Assembly: GCF_009789675.1 (NCBI RefSeq)
Contig: NZ_CP046914.1
Location: 372,001-436,000 of the forward strand
Reading direction: 5' to 3'
Source of the DNA: Paraburkholderia acidisoli
GTDB lineage: Bacteria; Pseudomonadota; Gammaproteobacteria; Burkholderiales; Burkholderiaceae
DNA: 64,000 nucleotides
Shown here: in pieces, positions 9,135 through 17,902 of the stretch
Layout of the letters: every line of letters starts with the position of its first letter
Numbering within the stretch: position 1 is the first letter of the stretch
Program-made: the position numbers and the translations under genes
The notes under the pieces: model-generated
Told to the model about the DNA's origin: nothing
The model's input: the letters and a program-made list of their open reading frames with translations, nothing else
Databases searched by the model: none

Positions 9135-9992
9135 TCAGATCACGCCCGAGGTTCGCATGTCGGCGAGATGGCGCTTCATGTCCTGCACGTCGCGCGCATG
9201 CGCCTCGCCCTTTCGCAGCGCCACGCTCGTGGAGAGAATATCCACGATCACGAGCGCCGCGAGCCGCGAGGTCGTGGGCGTGTAGACGTCGGTGTTTTCC
9301 AGCGTCTCGGCCACCACGGCCACGTCGCAATACCGCGTGAGCGGCCCGTGCGAACCGGTGATCACCACCACGTGCGCGCCGCGCTCCTTCGCCGTGCGCG
9401 CCACCTCGATAAGCGAACGCGTGGCCCCGGTGTTGGAGATCGCCACCACGGCGTCGCCGGTCTTGAGCATGGAAGCGGCAATGAACTGCTGATGCGAGTC
9501 CTGATGCGCGATGCACGGCACGCCGAACAGCGGAAACTTCTGCTGCGCGTCCTGCGCCACGATACCCGAGGCGCCGAAGCCGAAAAATTCAATGCGCGAC
9601 GCCGCCGCCAGCAGATCCACCGCGCGCCCGACCGCTTCAAAGTCGAGCTTCTTGCGCGCCCAGTCGAGGCTCGTGATGGTGTAGTCGAAGATCTTCGTGG
9701 CCACGGTTTCGGGCGTGTCCGCGCCGGACAGCACGGAATGCGTGGCGGGCGCGCCGAGCGCGAGGCTCTGCACCGCGCGAATCTTGAAGTCCTTGAAACC
9801 GTTGCAGCCGATCGTCGCGCAAAACCGCAGCACCGTGGGCTCGCTCACCTGCGCGAGACTCGCGAGTTCGGAGAGGCTGATTTCGGCGATAGAGTGAACG
9901 TGCTCCATCACGTAGTCGGCGACCTGACGGCTGCCGCGCCGCAGATTGGGCCGGGCGCGGTCAATCACTTCGAAGATGTTGTAATCGGGCAC
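9135..9992 (-). CDS. RpiR-family transcriptional regulator (HTH + SIS)
   Basis: Sugar-phosphate-sensing regulator of 285 residues. An N-terminal RpiR helix-turn-helix (ISLSELASLAQVSEPTVLRF) is followed by a SIS phosphosugar-binding domain (IEFFGFGASGIVAQDAQQKF, then VVAISNTGATRSLIEV). A GTG start giving VPDYNIFEVIDRARPN was preferred because it matches HexR/RpiR N-termini and has AAGGA about 9 nt upstream; an ATG 69 bp earlier gives an unlikely Arg/Pro-rich leader. It is last in the ABC-transporter arm and probably senses a phosphorylated intermediate made by the kinase of the opposite arm. Confidence 0.9.
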   Translation of the reverse strand: MPDYNIFEVIDRARPNLRRGSRQVADYVMEHVHSIAEISLSELASLAQVSEPTVLRFCATIGCNGFKDFKIRAVQSLALGAPATHSVLSGADTPETVATKIFDYTITSLDWARKKLDFEAVGRAVDLLAAASRIEFFGFGASGIVAQDAQQKFPLFGVPCIAHQDSHQQFIAASMLKTGDAVVAISNTGATRSLIEVARTAKERGAHVVVITGSHGPLTRYCDVAVVAETLENTDVYTPTTSRLAALVIVDILSTSVALRKGEAHARDVQDMKRHLADMRTSGVI

Positions 9993-10091
9993 GCGGGAGT
10001 TCCTTGCTGGTCGTACAGGCGCGAAGCGGAAGCCGGACGGCGCGGCGCGCCGTGCGGGCAAACCGCACGAAAGCGCGCCAAAAAGGGAAGT

Positions 10092-11096
10092 TTAGCGGAA
10101 TATCCAGCGCCGCCAGAAGCCCGCGCCTTGCTGCATCAGCACCGCCGCGACGATGATCGCGCCCATCACCACCTGCTGGTGATAGCCCGGCACGCTCGCG
10201 AGATTCATGATGTTGCCGATCACGCCGAGTATCAGCACGCCCATGAGCGTGTTGAGCACGCCACCCTTGCCGCCCGCGAGACTCGCGCCGCCAATCACCA
10301 CGGCCGCGATCACCGTGAGCTCGTCGCCCACGCCCACGGTGGGCGCGCCCACGCTCGCCCGCGCCGTGGAGATGATGCCCGCGAGCGACGCCAGCACGCC
10401 CGAGCACACATAGGTGCCCAGAATGTGCCGCGCCACCGGCACGCCCGAGAGGCGCACCGCTTCTTCATTCGAACCGATCGCGCGCACCACGCGGCCCGCG
10501 CGCATGCGGCCGAGCGCGACGCCACCCGCCACGAACACGATCAGCATCACGAGCGTCGGGCCGGGAATGCCGAGATAGCTGTGGCGGCCGAAGTCGAGCA
10601 GCGCCTGGCCCGCGTCGTCGACGAGAATGGGCGAGCCGTTCGAAACGATCATGGCAATGCCGCGCGCCACCGTCATCATCGCCAGTGTGACCACGAACGG
10701 CGTGAGGCGGCAGAACGCCACCAGCACGCCCGAGACGAGACCGCACACGCCGCCCGTCACGAGCGCCGCCACGAGGGCGAATACGAGCCCGTGGTCGGGA
10801 ATCAGCATGGCCGAGAGCACGCTGCCGAGCGCCGCCACGGAGCCGACCGAAAGATCGATGCCGCCCGTCAGCACCACCAGCAGCATGCCGACCGACATGA
10901 TGCCCACGCCCGCGACCTGGCGCGTGATGTTGGCGAGATTGGGCGCGGAAAAGAAGTCATCGGAGATGAACGACGCCGCGATGACGAGCACGAGAAGAAT
11001 GGCGACCGTATTGAAGCGGCGCGCGCTCTGCCAGACCTGCTGCAAGCTGCTGGACTGGCGCGTGCGCGCATTCGGGGTCGCGGCGCTGGGATTCAT
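10092..11096 (-). CDS. Ribose-type (CUT2) sugar ABC transporter permease
   Basis: Inner-membrane permease of 334 residues, RbsC/XylH-like, with about eight to ten hydrophobic segments and the subfamily stretch [19 protein letters not shown]. Its ribosome site is GGAGACACCC before the ATG. It follows the ATPase gene by 52 bp and precedes the RpiR gene by about 100 bp. CUT2 importers use a single permease gene as a homodimer, which agrees with only one being present. The sugar or polyol transported is not evident from sequence. Confidence 0.92.
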   Translation of the reverse strand: MNPSAATPNARTRQSSSLQQVWQSARRFNTVAILLVLVIAASFISDDFFSAPNLANITRQVAGVGIMSVGMLLVVLTGGIDLSVGSVAALGSVLSAMLIPDHGLVFALVAALVTGGVCGLVSGVLVAFCRLTPFVVTLAMMTVARGIAMIVSNGSPILVDDAGQALLDFGRHSYLGIPGPTLVMLIVFVAGGVALGRMRAGRVVRAIGSNEEAVRLSGVPVARHILGTYVCSGVLASLAGIISTARASVGAPTVGVGDELTVIAAVVIGGASLAGGKGGVLNTLMGVLILGVIGNIMNLASVPGYHQQVVMGAIIVAAVLMQQGAGFWRRWIFR

Positions 11097-11148
11097 GTGG
11101 GTGTCTCCAATCGATAAAAGCGGTCTGGGTTAACGCGCCGCCCGGGCG

Positions 11149-12714
11149 TCAACCGTGAATGAGCGTGCTGGCGTCGCGCGTGCTGCCTTGCGCGGCGGCG
11201 TCCTGCGGAACATGCGGATCGCCATGGGTTTCGCCGGGATCGCGCCGCAGCGAGAGCGCGAGAATCGCCTCTTCGCTGTACTCGCCGGGCCGGAGTTCGC
11301 CGCGAATACGGCCCTCGCCCATCACCATGATGCGGTCGCACAAGCCCATCAATTCCTGATGCTCGGACGAGATCACGAGCACCGCCTTGCCGCGCTCCGC
11401 GAGCTGGTTGATAAGCGTGTAGATTTCGACTTTCGCGCCCACGTCCACGCCGCGCGTGGGTTCGTCGAGGATGATGAGATCGCCGTCGGCGTGAAACCAC
11501 TTGGCGAGCACGACCTTCTGCTGATTGCCGCCCGAGAGCGTCGAAACGTCGGCGTCCATCGAGCGCGCCTTGATGCGCAGCGCGTCCATCAATTGCTTGA
11601 CGTAGCCGCGTTCGCGGCCGAACGCGAGAAAGCCGCCCGGCGCGCTCACCGACTTGAGCGAAGCCAGCGTCGCGTTGATACGGATCGGCATCGACAGCAC
11701 CGCGCCCTGCCCCTTGCGATCCTCGGGCACGAGGCCGATGCCCGCGCGCACGGCCGCCATCGGCGAGCGCACGTTCAAACGCTTGCCCTTGAGTTCGATG
11801 CTGCCCGCCTCCGCGCGATCCGCGCCGAAGATCAGCCGCGCGACTTCGGTGCGCCCCGAACCGATCAGACCGCCGAGTCCCACCACTTCGCCCGCGCGCA
11901 ATTCGAACGACACGCCGCGCACCGCCTCGCCGCGCGCGAGATCGCTGACCTTCAGCACGACCTCGCCAGCGCTCGCGTGGCGCTCGGGAAACAGCACGGC
12001 GAGCGGGCGTCCGACCATCTTGCGGATCAGCTCGTCGCGCGTGATCTCCGCGGGCGTGACCGTGTCGACGCGCCGGCCGTCCTTGAGCACCGTGATGCGG
12101 TCCGCGATCGCGAACACCTCTTCGAGCCGGTGCGAGATATAGACGATGCCAACGCCCCGCGCGCGCAGCGAACGCACGATCTCGAGCAGGCGGTCCGCGT
12201 CCGAAGGCGCGAGCGCCGCCGTGGGTTCGTCGAGCACGAGCAGCTTGAGTTCGCCCGAGAGCGCCTTGGCGATCTCGATCACCTGGCACTGCGCGGCCGA
12301 AAGCGTGCCCACCAGCGCGGCCGGGTCGATATCGAAACCGAGACTCTCGATCAACGCGCGCGCCCTCGCGCGCAGGCCGCGCCAGTCGATCACAGCCGGC
12401 AACGCGCCCAGAAACACGTTCTCGGCCACCGAAAGGTCGGGGGCGAGCGCCGTTTCCTGATGAATCACGGCAATGCCTTCGGCCAGCGCCGCGTGCGGAT
12501 TGCGCAGCACCATGGGCTGCCCCTGCACGCTGATCGCGCCCGCGTCCGGCTGATGGCCGCCGCCTATCACGCGCATGAGCGTCGACTTACCCGCGCCGTT
12601 TTCGCCGACGAGCGCGTGGACTTCGCCGCTGCGCACATCGAAGTCGATGTTCTCGATCGCGTGAATGCCGCCGAATCGCTTGTCGATGCCCGTTAGGGCG
12701 ATGAACGGAATCAT
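11149..12714 (-). CDS. Ribose-type sugar ABC transporter ATP-binding protein
   Basis: A 521-residue duplicated ATPase, RbsA/XylG/AraG-like. Half 1 has Walker A GENGAGKST (residues about 37-45) and Walker B LLVLDEPTAAL. Half 2 has the usual degenerate P-loop region LGGLIGSGRTEVARL with an intact LSGGNQQKVVLAKW signature and LIILDEPTRGVDVG. GTGGAG upstream of the ATG serves as ribosome site. It lies between the binding-protein and permease genes, the standard CUT2 order. It energises import of the locus substrate. Confidence 0.93.
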   Translation of the reverse strand: MIPFIALTGIDKRFGGIHAIENIDFDVRSGEVHALVGENGAGKSTLMRVIGGGHQPDAGAISVQGQPMVLRNPHAALAEGIAVIHQETALAPDLSVAENVFLGALPAVIDWRGLRARARALIESLGFDIDPAALVGTLSAAQCQVIEIAKALSGELKLLVLDEPTAALAPSDADRLLEIVRSLRARGVGIVYISHRLEEVFAIADRITVLKDGRRVDTVTPAEITRDELIRKMVGRPLAVLFPERHASAGEVVLKVSDLARGEAVRGVSFELRAGEVVGLGGLIGSGRTEVARLIFGADRAEAGSIELKGKRLNVRSPMAAVRAGIGLVPEDRKGQGAVLSMPIRINATLASLKSVSAPGGFLAFGRERGYVKQLMDALRIKARSMDADVSTLSGGNQQKVVLAKWFHADGDLIILDEPTRGVDVGAKVEIYTLINQLAERGKAVLVISSEHQELMGLCDRIMVMGEGRIRGELRPGEYSEEAILALSLRRDPGETHGDPHVPQDAAAQGSTRDASTLIHG

Positions 12715-12781
12715 TGCACTGTCTCCACTCGGACGCGCGCCCGGGCAATGCCCGGAACGCGCGCATACGACGAAAGCGCGT

Positions 12782-13759
12782 TTAGAAAATCGCCTTCGGG
12801 TTGTAGTACTTGTCGACGTTGCTCTTCGAAATGGCGACCGGCGGCGTGAAGGTCACCTTCGGCACGTTGACGGCCTGGCCCTTCGCCGCCTTCATGCCGA
12901 TATCCACCGCCGTGCGCGCGACCAGCGCCGGGTCGTTGAGCGCCGTCACGCCGTACTTGCCCTGCTTGATGAGCGCGAGCGCTTCCTTCTGGCCGTCGGC
13001 GGCCGCAACGAGCGTGATGCCGTCGCGGTTCGCGCTCTGGATCGCGCGGCGCGCGCCGAGCAGCATGCTGTCGTTTTCGCTCAGCACCATGTTGATGTCC
13101 TTGTTGGCCACCAGCAGGTCTTCCATCGCCTTCAGGCCGCCTTCGTCGGACCAGTTGCCCCAGCCTTGACCGACGATCTGAATGTTGGACTTGCCGGTCT
13201 TTTCCAGCTGCGCCTCGACGATGCCCGCGAGCACGCCGTCGCGGCGTTCCTTGCCGACCGGATTGCCCTTTTCGCCCGAGAGCAGCGCGATCTTCAGCGG
13301 CTTGTCGCCCAGGTTGTCGACAACCCAGCGGCCCACCAGCGCGCCGTTCTGGCTATTCGACGACTGCACCAGCGTGAGGTAATTGGCCTTCTCGTTGAGC
13401 GTGCTGTCGAACACCACGACCTTCACGCCCGCCGCGCTCGCGGCGTTCACCGCGCCCACCAGCGCTTCGGGGTCGGCGGGATCGATCAGCAGCACTTTCA
13501 CGCCGCGCGTGACGAGGTCTTCCACGTCGGAAATCTGCTTGCCCATCTTGCCCTGCGCGTCGGACACGATCACGTCCGCGCCCATTTCCGTGGCGCGCGC
13601 CTTCGCCGACTCCATCGCGGCGGCGAAGTACGGCGCGTTGAGCACCTTCATCGAAATCCCGACCTTCATCTTGTCGGCAGCGAACGCGGGACTCGTGGCC
13701 AGGATGCCGGCTGCGGCAAACGTGGCGGCGCAAAGCAGTTTCTGCATGAGACGCGACAT
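12782..13759 (-). CDS. Sugar ABC transporter substrate-binding protein (RbsB-like)
   Basis: Periplasmic binding protein of 325 residues with a Sec signal (MSRLMQKLLCAATFAAAG, cleaved near PAFAADK). The mature domain begins MKVGISMKVLNAPYFAAAME and has the type I fold motifs VKVLLIDPADPEALV and VVAAADGQKEALA. The start was set at the ATG behind GGAGGAGAC rather than a GTG 27 bp upstream. It is the first gene of the transporter set, 65 bp after the FAD oxidase. The ligand is unknown; this fold binds pentoses, hexoses, polyols or quorum sugars. Confidence 0.92.
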   Translation of the reverse strand: MSRLMQKLLCAATFAAAGILATSPAFAADKMKVGISMKVLNAPYFAAAMESAKARATEMGADVIVSDAQGKMGKQISDVEDLVTRGVKVLLIDPADPEALVGAVNAASAAGVKVVVFDSTLNEKANYLTLVQSSNSQNGALVGRWVVDNLGDKPLKIALLSGEKGNPVGKERRDGVLAGIVEAQLEKTGKSNIQIVGQGWGNWSDEGGLKAMEDLLVANKDINMVLSENDSMLLGARRAIQSANRDGITLVAAADGQKEALALIKQGKYGVTALNDPALVARTAVDIGMKAAKGQAVNVPKVTFTPPVAISKSNVDKYYNPKAIF

Positions 13760-13824
13760 GTCTCCTCCTTTTTGTAGGTGTGTCACGTAATGAATCGGCG
13801 CGGCGGGCGCGCTGGTTATTTACT

Positions 13825-15258
13825 TCAGCTACTTCGTTCGGATGACGAAACGAATATCTTTCCCGGATTCAGGATGCCGCGCGGGTCCAGCGCCGCTTTC
13901 ACCGCGCGCATGGCCGCGAGTTCCGCCGGCGTGCGCGAGAGCGCGAGCACTTCGAGTTTTTTGGTGCCGATACCGTGCTCGGCGGAAACGGAGCCGTTCA
14001 GTTCGCCGGTCACGCCATAGACGATGCGCTTGACTTCGGCGCTCGCGCTCGCGGGCCAGTCCGGCTCCTGTACGACGATGTGCAGATTGCCGTCGCCGAG
14101 ATGGCCGTAGATCAGGATGCGGGCGTCGGGAAACTGCTCGCGCAGGCGCGCTTCGCAATGCTGCGCCGCCACGCCCACCTGCGCGACCGCAAAACTCACG
14201 TCGAACGACACGCGTCCGGGCAGAAAGCGGCCGTACTCGCCGGGCGCGTCGCGAATGGCCCAGAACGCGGCCGCGTGCGACTCGTTGGCCGCGAGCGCGG
14301 CGTCGTCGAGCGTGCCGCTTTCGAGCATCTCGCCGAGGAAACTTTCGAACACGGCGGCCTGGCCTTCGGGGTCCGCGCCGCTGCTTTCGAGCAGCACGTA
14401 GAACGCGTGGCGGCCCGCGAGCGGCGCGCGCAACTCGGTCAGGGTGGCGAGCACGAAGTCGTAGTAGCCGGGCCACATCACTTCGAACGCGGAAACGCCC
14501 GCGGGCAAGCGTTCCTGCGCGAGCCGCAGCAGCGTGGTCACGCTCTCGTAGTCGGGCAACCCGCACCAGGCCGTGGACACGGCACGCGGTTTCGGACGCA
14601 GCCGCAGCACGGCGCGCGTCATCACGCCGAGCGTGCCTTCGCTGCCGATCAGCAGGTCTTTCAGGTCGTAGCCCGTGTTGTTCTTGATCATCTTGCGCAG
14701 GCCGCCGACCACGCTGCCGTCCGCCAGCACGGCTTCGACGTCGAGCGCCTGCTCGCGCATCATGCCGTAGCGAATCACGCGATTGCCGCCCGCGTTGGTG
14801 CCGAGATTGCCGCCGACGGTCGCGCTGCCGCGCGCGCCCAGATCGAGCGGAAACATGAAGCCCGCGGCATCGGCGGCTTCCTGCACGGCTTGCAGCGGCA
14901 CGCCCGCCTGCACCGTCATGGTCGCGCTGACCGGATCGATCTCCTCGATCGCGTTCATGAGTTCGAGACTCAGCGCCACCTCGCCGCCCAGCATGCACGC
15001 GCCGCCCGCGAGACCGGTCAGGCCGCCCTGCGTCACCACGCTCTGCTGGTGTGCGTGGCAAATGCGCAGCGCCGTGGAAACCTGCTCGGTGGTGCGCGGA
15101 CGTAGCAGCGCGATGGGTTCCGCGCACGGCATGCGGCTGGAATCGGCGTGGCGGCGGCCCGCGAAATCGGCGGGCAAGCTGACCACGGCCGGCCCCAGCG
15201 CCTCGCGCAACGCGGCGACCACAACTTCGCTCCGAGCCTGTTCGGCCTTCTCTTGCAT
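13825..15258 (-). CDS. FAD-linked oxidase (GlcD/D-lactate dehydrogenase-like)
   Basis: Flavoprotein of 477 residues of the VAO/PCMH superfamily. The FAD-binding part has TQGGLTGLAGG (residues about 77-87) and the GNLGTNAGGNRVIRYG loop. The C-terminal FAD-oxidase cap has YGHLGDGNLHIVV and EHGIGTKK, both typical of D-2-hydroxyacid dehydrogenases such as GlcD, D-LDH and D2HGDH. It probably oxidises a 2-hydroxyacid formed from the imported sugar or polyol to a 2-oxoacid. It is the promoter-proximal gene of the minus arm. GGAGAGACACCCC precedes the ATG. No GlcE/F partner is nearby, so it may act alone. Confidence 0.88.
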   Translation of the reverse strand: MQEKAEQARSEVVVAALREALGPAVVSLPADFAGRRHADSSRMPCAEPIALLRPRTTEQVSTALRICHAHQQSVVTQGGLTGLAGGACMLGGEVALSLELMNAIEEIDPVSATMTVQAGVPLQAVQEAADAAGFMFPLDLGARGSATVGGNLGTNAGGNRVIRYGMMREQALDVEAVLADGSVVGGLRKMIKNNTGYDLKDLLIGSEGTLGVMTRAVLRLRPKPRAVSTAWCGLPDYESVTTLLRLAQERLPAGVSAFEVMWPGYYDFVLATLTELRAPLAGRHAFYVLLESSGADPEGQAAVFESFLGEMLESGTLDDAALAANESHAAAFWAIRDAPGEYGRFLPGRVSFDVSFAVAQVGVAAQHCEARLREQFPDARILIYGHLGDGNLHIVVQEPDWPASASAEVKRIVYGVTGELNGSVSAEHGIGTKKLEVLALSRTPAELAAMRAVKAALDPRGILNPGKIFVSSSERSS

Positions 15259-15462
15259 GGGGTGTCTCTCCTGCTCTCCGGCGATGCGCGCTGCGTCATC
15301 GGCAACGTGTGCATCACAACATAAACTATAGTGTTGCTGCCATTATATTTGCAAAACTGACGATTTATCTTAGTGAAAACCCGAGTATTCGTTTGTTTCA
15401 CAAACTATATCATCACTAACACTAACGTTTTGACTTGAACATCTTTCAGGGAGAGCAGCACC
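15259..15462. promoter_or_regulatory. Divergent regulatory region of the sugar/polyol locus, with repeated AAACTATA
   Basis: A markedly AT-rich island between two GC-rich divergent operons. AAACTATA occurs twice (15323-15330 and 15402-15409) about 80 bp apart, each in a similar context. Read on the minus strand, the first contains TATAGT, a good -10 for the FAD-oxidase operon. CAACA and TGTTG flank it as an inverted repeat. These are plausible RpiR or core promoter sites for both arms. No well-spaced -35 was found for the plus arm, so the assignment is tentative. Confidence 0.45.
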
Positions 15463-16107
15463 ATGCAATGGCCCGAACCGCGTTCGTTCGACGTGAATCT
15501 CGAGACCGGCCTGATCGCCGGGACCGACACGCACTACCAGAAACGCCTTGGCGATCTCGCCGGTCTGTATGCCGACACCGCCGCCTTCGAGGCGCTCGCC
15601 GCCACGCGCGCGGGCGAGGTGGTCTACGAAGTCACGGATCACCGGCCGAGCGCCGAACCGGGCGACCTCATCACGGGCGTGACGCGCATGAGCGCGGGCA
15701 AGGTGGGCAACGAGTACTTCATGACGCGCGGCCATATCCACGCGAACATCGACCGCCCGGAGCTGTACTTCGGGCTCAAGGGTCACGGCCTGATGCTGAT
15801 GGAAGCGCCCGACGGCGAAACGCGCCTCGTGGAAGTGCGTGCCAACACGATCTGCTACGTGCCGCCGCGCTGGATTCATCGCTCGGTGAATCTGGGCGAC
15901 ACGGATCTGGTGATGCTGTTCTGTTATCCCGCCGATTCGGGTCAGGACTACGAGATCATCGAGCGTTCGAACGGCATGCGCACGCGCATCGTGGACGACG
16001 GCCAGGGCGGCTGGCGCCGCGAGCAGAATCCGGAATGGCGCGCGCGCACGATCGAGGAGATCGAAACGCTGATCGCGCGCCAGCACGAAACGGAGCAGGC
16101 GCGATGA
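15463..16107 (+). CDS. Cupin-type glucose-6-phosphate isomerase family protein
   Basis: A 214-residue cupin of the archaeal PGI family. The metal-ligand pattern His91, His93, Glu100 and His139 (RGHIHANIDRPELYF and PRWIHRS) has the same spacing I recall for Pyrococcus furiosus PGI (His88, His90, Glu97, His136). It probably isomerises an aldose/ketose (phosphate) in the pathway rather than serving glycolysis, since bacteria normally use the unrelated Pgi. The ribosome site is GGGAGAGCAGCACC. It heads the plus arm and its stop overlaps the next start as ATGA. A role as another cupin sugar isomerase is possible. Confidence 0.82.
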   Translation: MQWPEPRSFDVNLETGLIAGTDTHYQKRLGDLAGLYADTAAFEALAATRAGEVVYEVTDHRPSAEPGDLITGVTRMSAGKVGNEYFMTRGHIHANIDRPELYFGLKGHGLMLMEAPDGETRLVEVRANTICYVPPRWIHRSVNLGDTDLVMLFCYPADSGQDYEIIERSNGMRTRIVDDGQGGWRREQNPEWRARTIEEIETLIARQHETEQAR

Positions 16108-17075
16108 GCTATTGCGCCGCCACCCGGCCCACCTTCTACTTCATCGGCGTGACCACGGCGCAGAGTTCGATCATGCGCGTGTTCCCGGCATGGGCGCGCC
16201 ACCTCGGTCTCGGCGACGTGGAAATGAAGGGCATCGACTTTCCGCTGCACGCGAGCCGCGAAGCGTACCGCGAGGCCGTCGAATTTTTGCGCGACGATCC
16301 GCTCTCGCTGGGCGCGCTCGTCACCACGCACAAGATCGACCTGTACGCCGCGTGCGAGGACCTGTTCGACGAGATCGATCCGCACGCGCGCATCATGGGC
16401 GAGACCAGTTGCCTCTCGAAGCGCGACGGCAAGTTCGTGTGCCACGCCAAAGATCCGATCACGTCCGGGCTCGCGCTCGACGGCTTCCTGCCGCCCGATC
16501 ACTTCGCGCGCACCGGCGCCGAAGTGTTCTCGATGGGCGCGGGCGGCTCGACCATCGCGCTCAGCTGGCATCTGATGCAGACGAGCCGCGGCGCGAACCG
16601 GCCGTCGCGCGTGATCGTCTCGAACCGCTCGGCCGGCCGCCTGGAAGAGATCGAGCGCATTCATCGCGAACTGGATCTGGGCGTGCCGTGCGAGTACGTG
16701 GTCGCGCCGCGCCCCGAAGACAACGACGCCGTGCTCGCGCGCCTCTCGCCGGGCGCGCTCGTCATCAACGCGACGGGACTCGGCAAGGACGCGCCCGGCT
16801 CGCCGCTCACCCACGGCGGGCAGTTCCCCGACCGCGCCATTGCCTGGGACCTGAACTATCGCGGCGACCTCGTGTTTCTCGACCAGGCGCGCGCCCAGCA
16901 AAGCGCGCGGCACTTGCAGGTGGAAGACGGCTGGACCTATTTCATATACGGCTGGACGCGCGTCATTGCCGAGGTGTTTCATATCGACATCCCGACGCGC
17001 GGCGCGGCCTTCGACGAGATCTGCCGGATCGCCGCCGCGGCGGGCAAGCCCGCGCCCGCGAAACCCGCCGCCTGA
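16104..17075 (+). CDS. Shikimate-dehydrogenase-fold oxidoreductase, probably not a shikimate enzyme
   Basis: A 323-residue protein with the two-domain shikimate dehydrogenase architecture. The catalytic lysine is kept (Lys77 in ALVTTHKIDL) and a dinucleotide loop FSMGAGGSTIAL lies at about 143-154. The substrate-carboxylate serine motif near the N-terminus, usually S-x-S followed by P and HN, reads GVTTAQSSIMRVFPAW. The usual NTDG region reads HAKDPITSG. It therefore likely reduces or oxidises a polyhydroxylated compound other than shikimate. It overlaps the isomerase gene by 4 bp, indicating coupled translation in a sugar-catabolic operon. Confidence 0.78.
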   Translation: MSYCAATRPTFYFIGVTTAQSSIMRVFPAWARHLGLGDVEMKGIDFPLHASREAYREAVEFLRDDPLSLGALVTTHKIDLYAACEDLFDEIDPHARIMGETSCLSKRDGKFVCHAKDPITSGLALDGFLPPDHFARTGAEVFSMGAGGSTIALSWHLMQTSRGANRPSRVIVSNRSAGRLEEIERIHRELDLGVPCEYVVAPRPEDNDAVLARLSPGALVINATGLGKDAPGSPLTHGGQFPDRAIAWDLNYRGDLVFLDQARAQQSARHLQVEDGWTYFIYGWTRVIAEVFHIDIPTRGAAFDEICRIAAAAGKPAPAKPAA

Positions 17076-17126
17076 GCCGCGTTCGCGGGCAACCGAACGA
17101 ATCGACACTGACTGCAAGGATCGACG

Positions 17127-17900
17127 ATGTATCTCGACAAATTCCGCCTCGACGGCAAGCTCGCCGTGGTAACCGGCGCCGCGCGCGGCATCGGCTACGC
17201 CATTTCCGAGGCGCTCACGCAGGCGGGCGCGCGCGTGGTCCTCACGGACATGCACCGGGGCGCGCTCGACGAAGCCGTGGCGAAGCTCGCGCAGGCGGGC
17301 GCCAGCGTCGAAGCCGAGCTGCTCGACGTGACCGACGCCGCCGCCGTGCAGCGCGTGCACGATGCGATCGTCGCGCGTCACGGCCGCGTGGACGTGCTCG
17401 TGAACAACGCGGGCATCGCCATTTCGAATCATCCCGCCGAAACCATGAGCGACGAAGTCTGGGACCGCGTGATCGACGTGAATCTGAACGGCGTGTTCCG
17501 CTGCTGCCGCGCGTTCGGCAAGAGCATGCTCGACCACGGCGGCGGCAGTATCGTGAACGTCGGGTCGATGTCGGGTTTCGTCGTCAACCGGCCGCAGGAA
17601 CAGGCGAACTACAACGCGTCGAAGGCGGGCGTGCATCACCTCACGCGCTCGCTGGCTGCCGAATGGGGCGCGCGCGGCGTGCGCGTGAACGCGGTCGCGC
17701 CCACCTATATCGACACGGAAATGAACAAGTACGTGTACGACGACCCGGAGATGTACCGCCACTGGGTGGGCGGCACGCCGATGAACCGCCTCGGCCGCGT
17801 GGACGAAGTGGCTTCCGTGGTGCTGTTTCTCGCCAGCGAAGCCGCGAGCCTCATGACCGGTTCGATCGTGCTCGCCGACGGCGGCTACGTGTGCTGGTGA
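17127..17900 (+). CDS. SDR-family polyol/sugar dehydrogenase
   Basis: Classical short-chain dehydrogenase of 257 residues. Cofactor loop TGAARGIG (16-23), Asp41 after the second strand (suggesting NAD rather than NADP), NNAG (93-96) and the catalytic set Ser149, Tyr162, Lys166 in YNASK. It ends LADGGYVCW. The closest functional types by feel are galactitol, arabinitol and threitol dehydrogenases. CAAGGATCGACG precedes the ATG. It lies 51 bp after the shikimate-dehydrogenase-like gene and 2 bp before the metallo-hydrolase gene. The substrate is probably a polyol or keto-sugar of this locus. Confidence 0.88.
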   Translation: MYLDKFRLDGKLAVVTGAARGIGYAISEALTQAGARVVLTDMHRGALDEAVAKLAQAGASVEAELLDVTDAAAVQRVHDAIVARHGRVDVLVNNAGIAISNHPAETMSDEVWDRVIDVNLNGVFRCCRAFGKSMLDHGGGSIVNVGSMSGFVVNRPQEQANYNASKAGVHHLTRSLAAEWGARGVRVNAVAPTYIDTEMNKYVYDDPEMYRHWVGGTPMNRLGRVDEVASVVLFLASEAASLMTGSIVLADGGYVCW

Positions 17901-17902
17901 GC

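Noticed and set aside
16112..17902. Plus-strand frame extending the MBL protein to 955 codons
   Set aside because: Overlaps the real shikimate-dehydrogenase-like and SDR genes in a different frame and is Arg-rich; the MBL fold starts after 17903.
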